Notes: generated from the letters alone by a model not told the origin. Shown: positions 48,301 through 61,190, counted from the first letter of the stretch. The stretch: DNA of 64,000 nt from Atopsyche davidsoni (GCA_022113835.1 JAILWY010000014.1:5705501-5769500), one strand, 5' to 3'. Numbers and translations are program-made.

Positions 48301-49264
48301 TACTGCACAAATACAGGCTTGACTGGTGGACACTCACATGCGCGATCTCGAATGAGATCTTACGATATGCTACTTTGTATGTAACATTGCCGTTAGAAAT
48401 AAATATTCCGCAAGCTTTATTCACTGTACTAAATTTTGCATACAACTATCTACGTTGTGCCACGTACAGGCGTTAAGGATAATTAGTTGAATACTCTGAA
48501 CATATGCAATGAAAATGTTTCATAATGTCACATGAATTATGCAGATTTATTTTAATATAAAATGATCGTGGCTTATCCTCTGTTTCATCGTTTATGCCAT
48601 ATTTCTATCACATACAAACTCTTTTTTAATAAATACTAGGCTATGACGATAGCACTGACTCAACTTTAACTTCGTTGACTGGATCCAGACTTGAACTATA
48701 AAACTTTTATTTATAGCGCTGCATCGTTTAATCTTTAACCATCTTTAACTGAAACCGAAAGAAACTTAAAACGTTTTTATATCTGTTACTTTTTATTAAT
48801 CGTAGATAAGTTGTTCATTCATTACTATTATATTTGTTTTTTCTGATAAGATACAAGTCTTCAACATCGTATACTGTAATCCTGCAGTTTATTTGTTTCT
48901 TATCTTTGTAAAATACAACGTGCAAACATTTTTAACAAAATATGTTTATTAAAGTTTATATAAAAAAAACTTTAAATTTAAAGATTTACTAGAGTTGTAT
49001 TTGAAGCAATATTACAAAATAAAATTTTTAAATATTGAAGTACAGTTTTAAAAAAAGACTACGATAATGATCGAATGCATCATGTCTCAATATCCGTAAC
49101 GATCTAATTTTATTTTTCTACCCAGCAAAATTTCGCACGAATGATGAATCAACGCGTCCGTGCGTCCGCAAAATAAAAATAAATTTTTATATTTCGGAAT
49201 CCATTCTTTAAGATTTAATTAAAATACCCAAGAAATCAATACTCGATTTATTAAAGTATTTATG
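45317..49264. other. AT-rich non-coding DNA
   Basis: No gene. GC-rich patches lie at about 45325-45380 and 46310-46420. A PIF/Harbinger-like MITE scrap (GGACGCTATTGGCTACTTGC) lies at about 46030. Confidence 0.55.
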
Positions 49265-49400
49265 TACGGTGCCCTGCGGCAAGTGGGGGTCTACGGAGCC
49301 CCGGCACGTAGCGCGGGGGCTACGAGGGCTACGAGGGCTACGAGGACCACGCGAAGGGAATAACTTAGGGGCGATCGCATTTGGAGACTTCTACATACAT
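49265..49400. other. GC-rich patch with 10-bp tandem repeat
   Basis: GGGCTACGAG is repeated three times at about 49317-49346, within a GC-rich block. No gene recognised. Confidence 0.6.
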
Positions 49401-49679
49401 CGGCGCCACGGTATATGATATTTACGCTACAGACACTTATATATATATACGCCTGTTTTTATTTGGCCCAAGACGTGTCCTTCTCTTATTCGGTGGGAAA
49501 CGCTCGTTAATCTTCCGTATACGCTCTTACCGACATTAAATTGAGCTGTTTTCGCACTTAAGTAACTTTAACTATTGGGTTTTTTTTTTACTGTTACGAC
49601 TGGAAATTCTATGTAAAAAAAATATATATTTCTTCTATCTATTATATATCAAGCTAGCTTACTATCATGATATTTGTAA
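49401..49679. other. AT-rich non-coding DNA
   Basis: Nothing recognised. Confidence 0.6.
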
Positions 49680-49930
49680 TTTACCTTCTTCATCAGGTGC
49701 CTCTCCTTAGAAGAGGTTGGCGAACATCTCAATGAGTATATATTTATGTTCATGGTTTTCTTAGTGAGAATAGTGTAGTGAGTTCTTCTGCACCACAGTT
49801 TTATTACTATTTTTGTTGTCCAATAGCACTGTACAATGTTCAAAGGCGTTTAGATCTGATACTCCTTCTACAGCAGGCTGCAGAAACAATAGCAGGAGTC
49901 CCCCCCACATCGACAAGGTACTTCCTGAAC
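49680..49930 (-). repeat. Unclassified dispersed repeat F, - strand copy
   Basis: Reverse-complemented, about 49840-49930 matches 61465-61560: shared AAGTACCTTGTCGA, then TGTGGGGGGG/GGTGGGGGGG, then GGAGTATCAGATCTAA. A further match, TAAGAAAACCATGA, lies at the 49750 side. It looks like an old retroelement or transposon piece. No protein domain is recognised. Confidence 0.7.
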
Positions 49931-52708
49931 ACATCCCTTAATTTACATCTTAGAGGTTTTATAATAATTTTTTTAACGTGAAGCGGAGTAAAACATGGTT
50001 ACTTGGTGACATTGCGACTTTGCACAGGGCTCGTGAAGTAATTCGGCAGCAGACCAGACTAGATAAAATCTCGAGCACTCTCTGATTGACGGGACTGTGG
50101 GGGAATTCTTAAAAACTTTCCTTGTTTTATATGGTCGTATTTGCTGTGGGCGTGGTGTCCCTAGAATCAAAAAACGTTTTATGAATATTTATGTAATTTG
50201 GAAATTTCAATATATTCGGAATATTTATTGATCTAAAAAATTTGTTGATGTCTTTCGCATTTTAATTATAATGTAAAGAAACTGCTAATATGGGCTTAGT
50301 ATTACTGTAAATTTAAATATATTGAGACCCTTCACAAGTTCGAATTAGACATTGTATTACTTTGTGTACATATTTAAATATTAACATATTAACTTTAGGA
50401 AACACATATGCTAATCTAAAACCGTTTAAAATGTATATGTATTATTATAATTAAATCTTAACTTTTAATGTTTTGGATAGTAAATGATACAAATCTTAAA
50501 CAAATTTTATGAAATCATTATCCGAGTAAATATATTATGAGTAATACATTATATACGATTGCTTAGTCAGATATTAGTCCATGGATACAACTTCCGTAGA
50601 TCTGATGATAAGTCTTAGTATATTATTACATTTCTTGTAACAAAGAAGCACGTATTATTTTTTACAATAATAAAAATAACCATTTATTATTCACAACATA
50701 AACAGAGCACTACGGCCATAATGTCACGAATCATTTTAATATAAAATATTTCAAGCAGATAATCTTAATTGATTGATAACTGCTGAAATAACAGTAGATA
50801 GCTAAAATGTCCTAATTTGAGTCCTAATAAAGCATACAAAAAACTTTTCATTATTTATATGATTTACATATTATTATAAGTATTCGTATAGAAATAAGAG
50901 TAGATGATTTATCTCATCGATCGTTGACAAAGAAGATTTAAAAAAATAATCACAGTGACACGAACTTGTCTCGTCTCCACGAATATCTTTGATTTATTTT
51001 TTATTTTTCTGACTGCACCACTACTTTAAACTTCATACTACTATTATTAAGCTAAAATATAAGCGATGCAAAATTAAAAAAAAAATATTGATAAATTGCT
51101 AAATTATTCAGCTTTTAATTTCAATTCTTCTAATTGGCGTTCGCGATACACTTTTATGTGAAAAAGTAATTTATAATTAACGAACATTAAACTTGCAGTA
51201 AACAACCGACTCGAATATAATACTTTTATGGCTAACGCTTTGAATCCGCCTCCACACTCAACGGGTTACTTACCGAGCGTGTTTCAAGTCAATCTCAAAC
51301 AAAAATCCGCACAGAGCTACTGCTGGAATACTTAAATATTTAAATCTAACATCAAACACTCGCAACTCAAAAATAAACATTGTCGGGCCCGGCCGAGCAC
51401 ATCTATTTGCGAATTTGCACAAACATTTTTCGGGTCTCGGGATCGTGAGCATTTTGCCTTGTACGCCGCCCGCCATATTTATTCCTGCTTTATCTGTCGC
51501 CCGGCATTTATATTGTTTTCACGCGCCGGAGCCATTTCCACATCTCCGGCGACCCAAATCAAAACCGGAATACTTGATACGCAAAAATTGACCGCTGCGA
51601 GATGGCGGACCCCGTCGCTGAAAGCTGAAGCTGAAAAACGAATCAAGTTCAAGACCCTCTCAACTCAAGTTCACGACTCGCTTATTAAATCTTTGTACTA
51701 TGAATTACGAAATCGCATGAACCTTGGAGTCGTTTGTGTTATCGCTTTTTATATCACAAATGTCGCTCAGATCCACACCCCTGAAAGTGCGTTGAATTTT
51801 AACGCCATACAAATTATATTGTAGATGTAAATAGTTTGAATGTAATAATTATAAGCTGTTTTCAATATAACATCGCATCATCACAATATATTAAATCTTC
51901 CCGGCGATGTCATATGTCAGCACCCAGTTTTCAATATGCTGAATATTATGGTGATTAATCTTGCTAGACGCTTCTAATTTCCCCTCAGTTTCAGGAGAAA
52001 TTCTCTTTTTTTTTTTGCTTTATTTTTTTTTTGTTTGTTGAAGTTTTGATAAATATGTTTTCTCATCTGATAAGTGGTATGCAGTGTTATTGATTATAAT
52101 TATTTGCAATCGTTTGTTTAAAAGAAAGCATTATTCAAATGCCTCGTTTTACTTATCAAAATGCAAGAGTCTTCAAGAAGTTTCGTTGCAAGTTTGTAGA
52201 AAAAATAAATTATAAACTATATCAATAAATTCATTGGTCATGCTAAAAAAATGTTTTCATGTATTAATTAAAATCGGTTTATTTTTATATACATTTAAAT
52301 AATTCAAGATTAATGTTATTAATTTTCCCGTGTATCTGAAAAATAAAATCAAAAACCTTGTGAATCTTAAAGCTACTTTTATTTAAAAGATATGAAGCGA
52401 AACTAACGAATTCTTTTCCTGACACGAGGCTACGTAATAAATTTGTCGTTTTCCGTTAAAAGGTTAAGTTATTTTGCTTTTTGGGATTTCTTAATGCATC
52501 ATCCTAAAAGTAGTATAATTTATGAGAATACAACAGATGGAAAAGCAAAGGAGCGTGCTCTTTGCCTTTTGCCTTTTGCTATATAAGCGAGGTGACTCGT
52601 AGTTTATAAAGTTGCAAAGAATAGAGACATTTATCTTTAACGACGGTAATGAATTAATATTAATGAAAAGAAAAGTCCAAGATTATTTATATTCTTATAT
52701 ATTAAGTA
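49931..52708. other. AT-rich non-coding DNA
   Basis: No gene. The 121-codon frame at 51459-51824 sits in a GC-richer patch (51370-51700) without recognisable domain or splice context. Confidence 0.5.
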
Positions 52709-52745
52709 ACAATAGTTCTTAGGGCTATGTTTACAATGCGGTTAT
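52709..52745. repeat. Solo end of TIR element family C
   Basis: CAATAGTTCTTAGGGCTATG followed by TTTACAATGCGGTTA matches the left terminus of 57581-58217 and the start at 63867. Only the outer segment is present. Confidence 0.75.
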
Positions 52746-53334
52746 TATATCTACGCGTGTATATTCGTACGTCCGTATAAATGAAAGCGGCATGCGAAAT
52801 TTCTTTTTTTCACAAGAATGTTCATAGCAGTCGCCTCTGCCGCCCGTGGTGCCTCCATCGAATTATCATATTATGCCCTGGGAATATGTGTTATGAAAAA
52901 TTCTGTTTTATTCAGGAGTATTTCCCACGATGATAAAAGAGAATCCGTCGTATAAATGGGGAGATCGAGGACCGGGGAAAAACGATTCTGGAACTAATAA
53001 TACCGCAGCGAGTTGGATAATATATTGAATAGCTTTGGCACAATCCTTCCCAAAAGAAGCTTGTATAGTGTATTAGTTTGAAGGGTGGCAATTATCGACA
53101 CGCAGGTTTTCTTTTTGTATAGAAATGATTACACATTGCGTATCAAATATTAATTATAACTATTTCGTTTAGTGTACATATAAACTCAAATATACAATAT
53201 TCACGCCCATTCAATATTTTTGAGATTCAAGTTGTTGAAGTCCAATTTAATGAAGTACACGGATAATTGAATATAAGTTAATCAAAAGGTTGCTGTGTAT
53301 TAAAATGGAATCAATAATCTTCATTGTTTCCGCT
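52746..53334. other. AT-rich non-coding DNA
   Basis: Nothing recognised. Confidence 0.6.
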
Positions 53335-53480
53335 ACTGCGTAGCGTGTGGGCCGTGCACGTTCCGTGCTAGTGATGTCCTCGGGGGAGTCGCGGGTCACG
53401 GCGCGGCCCGACCGCGCTGCCAGCGATTTGCTGTGAACGACCGGCCAATGTTAAACGCCATCTAGGTGAGTTTGGCGAGT
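53335..53480 (+). promoter_or_regulatory. Candidate GC-rich non-coding exon or promoter with strong splice donor
   Basis: CpG-rich block with a CCAAT box (GGCCAAT, about 53440) ending at CATCTAG followed by GTGAGT (53466-53471), a consensus splice donor. It is oriented the same way as the only supported exon, 9 kb downstream, so it could be an alternative first exon of that gene. No ATG frame continues into the donor with clear coding character. It is unproven. Confidence 0.25.
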
Positions 53481-54153
53481 CGGCATGCAGTTCGCAGTGT
53501 TCATTGCATTTGGCATAGTACCAGCGAAAGCAGCGCGCCTTGCCAGCTTTTAAAATTCAATGTGTTTTCTCGCGTCAATTATCCGTGTTTATCTGTTACA
53601 GCTATCGTGCTTAGACACGATGTGTATTTTCTTTTTGTTTGACTGAGGGCAATGACTGCCTATTATGCCAGTACAACATAGACAAAAGTGATGTTTTTTT
53701 TTTATTGAATAAGTAAAATACATGTGCTATTTTCAAAACTAGACATGAGTTTCTTTATAATATCTAAAAATATATATATATAAATAAAAATAAATATTAC
53801 TTACTTCTGAGCGTGTTTTATTTTATGAAATCACTTTTGGCTGATATCTAATGGCGGAAATTAAATTTAATAAAATAAAAAAAATTGGTTCAGGCATATA
53901 ATTCCGAAATAATTGTTCATAAATACATATTTCTTAAGAAATATTATTATTTCTTGACCCGGATACTATATGTTGTACAATCTAACATTTCTTTTCAATA
54001 TAATAAAATAAGTGTATCTAATTTATACATTTAATAGAATCGTGTTTTGATTATTTCATAAACTCTTCATTGAAAAATTAGAGAATAATGCAAAAATAGT
54101 CACAAAGTAGTTTTATATCTAAGTATATTATCTATTTATACAAATATGACTTT
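53481..54153. other. AT-rich non-coding DNA
   Basis: Nothing recognised. Confidence 0.6.
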
Positions 54154-54530
54154 TCACGACTCACGACAGTAGTGGCCGTGAGTGCTCCGCGCATCACTAT
54201 TGCACGAGGCATCATCTGTTTTGGTAGCGCACGCTCTGTGGGAAATGCAAATGACGGTCCTTATCTGCCACGGCGACACACTCGGGGCTCCGATGATAAT
54301 TATTTCACTGAGCGTTTGTTTCGCTGCGAGCACCATCGCCGGCCATATGATTATATGATTGATGAAACGTTCAGACCGCGGCGAGGGACGCCAAAACTCA
54401 TCCAATATCACAAAAGCTCGCGGTCGACGACCCAAACGGATTCGGGAATTAACCCAAATTACTGCAAGCACACGTCGTTTTGGCAAATTGAAGTGCTCAC
54501 TGAATTGATACCAACGTCATCAGAGTAGCT
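54154..54530. other. GC-moderate block with long overlapping frames, unassigned
   Basis: Overlapping open frames of 118 codons (+) and 110 codons (-) occur in a block distinctly GC-richer than its flanks. Neither product shows a domain I recognise. Position directly left of a mariner insertion and composition suggest an older transposon coding relic, possibly on the - strand, but this is not established. Confidence 0.35.
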
Positions 54531-54560
54531 ATAAACTCAAACACTATACATTCACACATA

Positions 54561-55295
54561 CGAGGGCGGTCCGATAAGTACTTAGTACGAGAGATTTACT
54601 ATCGTGTAGTATATTCTCGTCAAGACGGTTACTGTCAAAATTTCAGCCGAATCGGACTCGTTGTTTTGTTTTGACCGCGCGTGGAAGCGGACGTGTACGC
54701 GTATTTTATAAAAATGGAAAAAGAGCTATATCGGTCGGTGATTCGATTCTTGTTTTTGGAAAGAAAATCGCGCAGAGAAATCAAAGAGCGCTTGGATGCT
54801 GTGTACGGTGACTCTTCTCCTTCGATGGCCACCGTCAAAAATTGGTTTAACGAGTTTCAACGTGGTCGCACGTCGGTTTTTGATGAGCCACACCCAGGTG
54901 CCCCGAAAATGGCTAAAATGGAATAATGGAGGATTAAGTGACAAAAATCCAGGATCTCGTATTGAAGGTGCGCGAGATAGCTGAAACAGTAGCATCTCAA
55001 AAGACCGCGTGGGTCATAACCTGCATGAAAGTTTGGGCATGAGAAAGCTGTCGGCGCGATGGGTGCCGCGTTTGCTCACTCCGGACAACAACTTGAAAAA
55101 GTCACTCGCCGGGCAGAAATTTAAGTCGAATGAGGAGGTCATCGCCGCCACGGAGACCTACTTTGCAGACCTCGAGAAAACTTATTTTTCAGATGGGTTA
55201 AAGAAGTTGGAGCATCGCTGGGTCAAGTGTATCGAGCTAAAAGGAGACTATTTTGAGAAATAAATCGCCACTAAGTACTTATCGGACCGCTCTCG
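54561..55295 (+). mobile_element. Internally deleted mariner element, both ends and TA duplication intact
   Basis: 735 bp. The left end starts CGAGGGCGGTCCGATAAG; the complement of the right end starts CGAGAGCGGTCCGATAAG. The 25-bp terminal inverted repeats differ at one base, and TA lies on each side (54559-54560, 55296-55297). This is a classic Tc1/mariner insertion. It is shorter than a full mariner (about 1.3 kb) because the transposase centre is deleted. Intact ends mean it could have been mobilised in trans. Confidence 0.93.
54714..55263 (+). pseudogene. mariner transposase pseudogene, catalytic core deleted
   Basis: From ATG at 54714, 70 codons encode the N-terminal helix-turn-helix DNA-binding region (LYRSVIRFLFLERKSRREI, later VKNWFNEFQRGRTS and DEPHPGAPK) before a stop at 54924. 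The frame resumes with IQDLVLKVREIAETV, then a missing base near 54990 shifts it to GHNLHESLGMRKLSARWVPR and LLTPDN. There it joins directly to the C-terminal part, LKKSLAGQKFKSNEEV through to HRWVKCIELKGDYFEK, stop at 55261. The joint near 55085 lies in AACAAC. Comparison with 61702-61881, which reads FPNLKKWLGG at the same place, shows that the whole DDD catalytic domain is missing. It cannot encode an active enzyme. Confidence 0.92.
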
Positions 55296-55297
55296 TA

Positions 55298-57580
55298 TAA
55301 GCTATCTAACAGATCTACTATGTGGGTAACGATATCGGATGTAGTCTACATCTTCGCATCGCTCGGCCGCCCTTGCAGTGAGACAGCTCGCGAGTGCAGG
55401 CAGGCCCGATTTATGAATAAGCAATTAATACAAACGGCTCCATAAAACTGTTTAAAAAAAAAACCGGCAGACTGTCGGAAGTGCAATGCTCGCGGCTCAC
55501 CAATCAGCGACTCGCCACGGTCGTGTGCCCCACGGAACCTCGCCGCGGGGCCGTGTACCCTCGTGTACGACTCTCCGTGTACCCCACACATTTCCTTTGG
55601 ATTACCGACTACAATATCACCATAAACCTAAAATACTGTCTTCGATGTTTATATGAAACCTACATGCGTATTTTTCCAACATTTTCTAAAATATATTTTG
55701 TGTAATTCAATCTAAAGTATATCCTCACGCTCTACGCCCCCTTGTCTGTTCACACGTTCACATTTTTTAAAATATATTATATATTTTATAATAATAATGA
55801 AATATGCTTACATGCATCGTTGATTTTTAGGTCTTTGGTATGTTAGATGGATTCATCATTCGTTTCATGTTGGGCAAACGAAAAGTAGCAAACTGAGAAG
55901 CATGCGACTGTTGTGCAGCATTTCCGGCGACTGTATCAGATGTATCGTTCCGATTGTATGATAACTTTTAGAATTCGTAATAATAACCTGCTCGAAAAAA
56001 ATAAGTATTACATTCAGCAAAATTAATAAAACACCAGCTTTTATTTTAATAGGAAACCAAACTTTATGGAAATCTTCATAACTGGTTTTTACCATGCCAG
56101 CGTTAAAGTTAGATATTTCAGAGTAGCGTAAAGCGTGAGAAGTACTAGATATGTTTCCTCAGAGAGAAATACTCCATGTTACGTGAGAGGAAATACCATC
56201 AAGAACCGCCCCATAATCCTACGGTTAGTACACATGCGTTTACCAACCATAAGATTATATATCTAAATACAGGATAATCAGTATTTTTTTATATGAAAAA
56301 AATAATTTAATTTTGATTTTTGAGTTTTCTGTGCCGCATTCGTACAGCAAGGAGGTCTTTGAGAAGTAACAATATGCTATTTCCTTGCATACCTGCTTGC
56401 TACCTCTCTTGCGGCCTCGATATAGTTATGTTAAATACGTACTTGAATTTTACATGTGCATTTAAACATCAAAGTAAATAGCTCCAAATGATGATTAAAG
56501 ACACTTAGTTCATTTTAAAGTAATTTTATTTTTGATTGACGAGAATCTGGGCATATTACAATATATATTATATGCGTTTTACTTCCAGATTTATGGCAAC
56601 AATACTATTAAAGTCTGATTCCGTTTTGTTGTGTACTAATTGGATTTTTTCTATGATATATAATTAAACTTTACTAGTTGATAATAGCACTTTAGTGGAA
56701 CTCAAAGGATATTAAAATTAATCAAAAATGAAGTTAAAATATGCTTGCAATCTGCAAGTTTCTTAAAATATATGAGACTAAGGGTGATGAAATCGTTTTA
56801 ACTGTTTAAATAAATTGCAAGACAGAATATGCAATTAAGTGGTCTGATGAAAAGTAAGTCCTAGTGGTGTGTTTAATTGCACAGTGAATTCAACAGAAGG
56901 GCTCTTTGCCTCTCTCTTGATATCAGGATCTTAGATTATTTTTGACATTGGAGTAAATATTTTTTTAATATCATACACGAATGCGGCATTAGTGACGCGA
57001 CATTCCTCCCGATAGGCAGGGACTATCGCCAGCCGCCACTCGGAGCATTAATCCCATTTAAGTTGACATTGTAATGGCAGTTTCCTGTTTGAACGATTAT
57101 GTTTATGGTCGCTCTCATGGCCAGGAATGCATTTTATTAAGGTGATGCACTCCGCGATGCAATATCAATTTCAATTCAGACCCATTAGGAATAAAAACAC
57201 AAAGAGAGATGATGGATGGCGATTTGAACGAGAACCTCGCATAAGTCTTGTTCACCTCGACGCTGGCACGTGTCAAAGCTACTTTGAGCTATTTGATAAT
57301 TGTATTCTTAAAACGACACATTTAGTGTTGTTAAATTTTTAATACACAAAATAAATCGATTCTGAATTTTTAATTCATTATAAACTAAACGTATGATGAC
57401 GCTGGCAGTACTATTATTTTGTTAGATAAAATGTAAACGATATGATATTATACCTATCAAAAATGTATAGACAGTACAGTGTGAACATACAAGTTTTTAA
57501 TAATATGTATTTTAAATGTCATTAAGGCACCCAATCGAGAGGTGAAAAAAACATAAGCTTATTAAAAACAAAACAAAAAA
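55298..57580. other. AT-rich non-coding DNA with a GC-rich patch
   Basis: No gene. A CpG-rich patch at about 55355-55590 has open frames on both strands with no domain. Confidence 0.5.
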
Positions 57581-58217
57581 TACAATAGTTCTTATGGCTA
57601 TGGTTATAATGCGGTATGTGGCTATCGCAGGTTGTGGGGCTTAGAAGGTGTGGCTTAGGCGGTAGCGTACATATACTTCTTTATTTTCGTTATTGAGTTA
57701 TGTAGAGAAAATATGTGTAAAAAAATCATTTTTCTACATGAGTCAATAAATAACTAAATAACATGATAAACATTTAAAACAAAATATAACTAGAATCGAG
57801 CGTGCAACTTTGTCTCTTCAGCATGTGCTGACAAAGAGATATTTGCATAGAGTCATCACATCGCGTGCACTTCCTACCTCCTCGGGCCGAGTCTGCATTC
57901 TGCAGCTCCCGCGACCTTGGCCGGGCTGGTGATTCATCATCGCCGCGGCAGACTGCATTGTGCTAACGGTGGATAAAGACCCGGCGAGACAAAGGATTTG
58001 TTTTCGAGCAATTTACTTAATAATAGTCACACACATAAACGGTGCATGACCTGACATTTTAAATTCAACACCTGATCAATTATTTGTGAAATTTTTCCCT
58101 GCATAGCGAAAATAAAGAAATACACGTATGCCACACCTTGTAAGTCCCACAACCTGCGCGCAGGATCAGGGGATAGCCACATACCGTTTTATAACCACAA
58201 CCATAAGAAGTATTGTA
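57581..58217. mobile_element. TIR element family C, longest copy
   Basis: 637 bp with long imperfect terminal inverted repeats of roughly 80-100 bp. Outer left: TACAATAGTTCTTATGGCTA, then GGTATGTGGCTATC. The right end, complemented, carries ATACTTCTTATGG, then GGTATGTGGCTATCCCC, CCTGCGCGCAGG and TACAAGGTGTGGC. The centre, with a GC-rich patch at 57840-57980, is not repeated. No transposase. The target duplication is uncertain, so the superfamily is unassigned. Confidence 0.82.
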
Positions 58218-59812
58218 AATTTACCACAGAATTTTTTTTTTTTTTTTTATTATTTGTGAACCCGTCGATACGTTAAAAAATAATTGAATATTTATTAAAA
58301 TATTATGACTAAATCTGTTTAGACAAATGGGACCAAAGCAAATGACTATTATTTCTTCTTTCTTCGAGTTTCCTTTGTTTGACTAAATTTTGTGATTTTT
58401 TATATGTTCATGACTGAAGTACGTTCAAGAGTAGAAGCTACAGTATCCACATCCTCTTCCGGTTTATCTATGAATTATCTGAAATGATAAATTGATATTG
58501 TTATTATCTTATCTGTAATGGGCGTGTATGGAACATAAAGTATCAAGGATTCACGTACTCGTATGTCAAGGATAAAAACCACAGATAAAAATATATAATA
58601 CATGTCTAGCAAATATACTTCTAATATACAATACATTTGCAATAATCGTCTCGTAGCATGCTTGTTTTTCTAATAGTGGAGTTACAAGTTCAAACTCAGG
58701 TGAAGCAACGGATTTTTAGTTTTTTTTCATTTCCGTTGAAATTACAAAATCACCTGCACGTTTTCAGGAAAGGAAAACTTGTTGAGAAAAAAAATCTCTC
58801 TGTTGGCAGATATTCAGTGATTTCTTTACACACAACAAATCAAATGCTTGAGACGTATTACACTGGACAAAGAAGCAACTGTCTCTTGCGGCCTCTTGCA
58901 TTTTAAATAGTAAAAATCGTACAACCATGAAAACTACAAATATTGATTGATTTTTCTAAACGTGAATACGTTGTAAAATAACGCAAATTCAAGTATGCAA
59001 AAAATCAACGGGTCAACCCTGAATAGCCTGACGATATCGGAATGCGAAAGCTTTTACCAACATGTATACGTTTTTGTAATCACCTAGCCACAAAGCTACT
59101 TGTGTTTGCAAATTTATTCTCCGCTGGTAACCGAGTAAAAACACGTATATTGATAATGTAACCTATCGCAAAGTGGAATCTGTATTTTCATGAATAATAT
59201 ATCTGAAAAATACGCCCCCGAACCTGAGCATTATTAACCTCTATGTAATTTTATCCAGGATTTTTTTTTTGATTAAGTGCCTTCCGTGCTTTATAATCTT
59301 GATTGAATTTCTCAATAATTCATCTCTGAACTGAAGAAGAAAGTACCCAAAAATATTATAGAAGTACGTAGTTAATTTATCGCCGTGTTTGTCTCATATT
59401 TTATGAATAATATTATCTTTATGAGCGTCTCTCAACTTTTCTCGTATTCTATCACAAATAAGAATACACTTGGATACGGATTAAGTCAATATATGAGCGC
59501 TTTAAGCTCTAACAAGGAAAATATAAATACATTTAAAAAATATTATTCGCACCAAAAGTATTTAGCGTAAAAATATTTTTTTTTAACAGTCTTATTGGGA
59601 AAAATCACAAAAATATTGTTCGTATTTCGAGATTGATTGCTTTTGAAAACTACCAACAAAACTTATAAAAAAGCAAACTATTCATTCCAGTCTTTATTAT
59701 TTTAAACAATGCCATGGTTTTTTAAACAGCTTGTATAACACTTCCGTTCTAGGAAAACTCTGCATACAGCGCATTACAATAACAATGAAAACCCAATGAC
59801 GTTCTTATACAA
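58218..59812. other. AT-rich non-coding DNA
   Basis: No gene. A T run at 58232-58248 is next to the preceding element. Confidence 0.55.
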
Positions 59813-59997
59813 CAGGGGTGGCCAAAGCATCGACCGCGTTACTATTCCTAGTCGCCCACCTGAATAGAAGTAATTATTATTTTGATTTTGAATATAAATT
59901 ATGTAGTATAATTAATGTTTGTTTTAAATTTAATACATACGCCGCCTTTGATAAAAACACAGGTCGTCCGTGGTGATCAAAAGTATGGCCGGCCCTG
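59813..59997. mobile_element. hAT MITE, family G copy 1
   Basis: 185 bp. The left end is CAGGGGTGGCCAAAGCATCG; the complement of the right end is CAGGGCCGGCCATACTTTTG. The flanks TTATACAA / TTATGCGA (59805-59812, 59998-60005) match at 6 of 8 positions, consistent with an aged 8-bp hAT duplication. Confidence 0.7.
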
Positions 59998-60834
59998 TTA
60001 TGCGATAGCTTTGTGTTCATTTCGCCGAGTATTGTTTTGAATATTCCTCGCCTCGTGCTCCTCCCGGCCAGTGTCCCCAGCGAGCTGACAAAGTATAAAT
60101 GCGATGCCACACGAAATTGTGTCATGGAAAAACACATCTCGTCCGAGAGCCTTCGATACGGGGCGATAGTTTGTGCGGGAACTCCCCCGGCTGTTAAATG
60201 AGGCGCGAGAGATAGCGCTCGTGATTTAGATACCTACTTCGGGAAGTTTGCGCGCCTCCGCGAAGAAGCCTCCTTTTATTCTCAAGTATTCTTAGTTTAT
60301 TATTGAGCTTTAAATCGTGAAAAACTGTTGTCGTAAAAAAAATACGACCGAAATATTGCACAGTATGTCCTCAATTTTCACTGAAACATAAATATGTTTT
60401 TTTATATTTTATTTGAGCAAATAATTCAACCGGGTTTCTTTTGCTTTTCATTCTTATGCTCTTATTTCTTTATTCAATTTAAGATTGTCGAAAAATGCTA
60501 GCACGTCGTTACTTTATTTGCGTTTAGTAAATAATAGACTATATCAAATAGTCTATAATTGCAGTAAGCTCTAATTACTAGAGAGATCATTTTACTGGAT
60601 ATCTCGGATTTGGATAGAGTATCATTCCTGCTCTGCATTGGCTTTCACATCCTTCCCTGTCATCTCAGAAAGGCTTTTGCGGACGTGCCCGAAAAACTGG
60701 TGATGTTCTCCTAAGCTCATCAGGGAAAATCCCTCTCTCAATCACGAGCATCGCGATGGTTCAGCAGCAAAACAGTTCAATCAGACACATGTAGCTCTTA
60801 CTTAACTTTTTTTTATCAAGAATCCGCTTTAAAC
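59998..60834. other. Non-coding DNA
   Basis: GC-richer at about 60030-60270. Frames at 59877-60137 (-) and 60013-60201 (+) overlap and show no domain. Confidence 0.5.
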
Positions 60835-61190
60835 CAGGGGTGGCCAATAAATCGATCGCAAAGCCAATTTTGGTCGATCGCTCGCGAGACTTATATGATA
60901 AAAAGAGCACTAATTTAGAGAACATTTATTCTTGTCTCGGATCTACACACCTGTGTGAATCAGCATTTTCTTACTTAAAGTTAACAAAATTCCCTTGGAG
61001 GTGACTTTTTTGGCTCGTCAAATAATTGTTGTTTTTCTCCTATGTAGGTAGATACGCATATTTGAACATATATTTTACTTATCTATCAATAGTTAGCGAG
61101 AGTGCACCTCGCACCGAATCACAGTGAAGCACACCCACTATTGACAATGTAAAAAGTAGATCTTATGTACACAAAAGTTTGCCATCCCTG
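60835..61190. mobile_element. hAT MITE, family G copy 2
   Basis: 356 bp. The left end is CAGGGGTGGCCAATAAATCG; the complement of the right end is CAGGGATGGCAAACTTTTGT. These match the ends of 59813-59997 but the interior differs in length. The flanking octamers CTTTAAAC / TTCTAGAG are only weakly alike, so the duplication has decayed. Confidence 0.72.

Noticed and set aside
51459..51824. 121-codon + strand open frame in a GC-richer patch
   Set aside because: No recognisable domain. It overlaps a - strand frame, has no splice signals that fit, and the N-terminal part reads like random translation of a GC-rich block.
54154..54530. Overlapping 118- and 110-codon frames as a real gene
   Set aside because: Neither frame shows a domain, start context or splice signals. 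It is kept only as an unassigned GC-moderate block.
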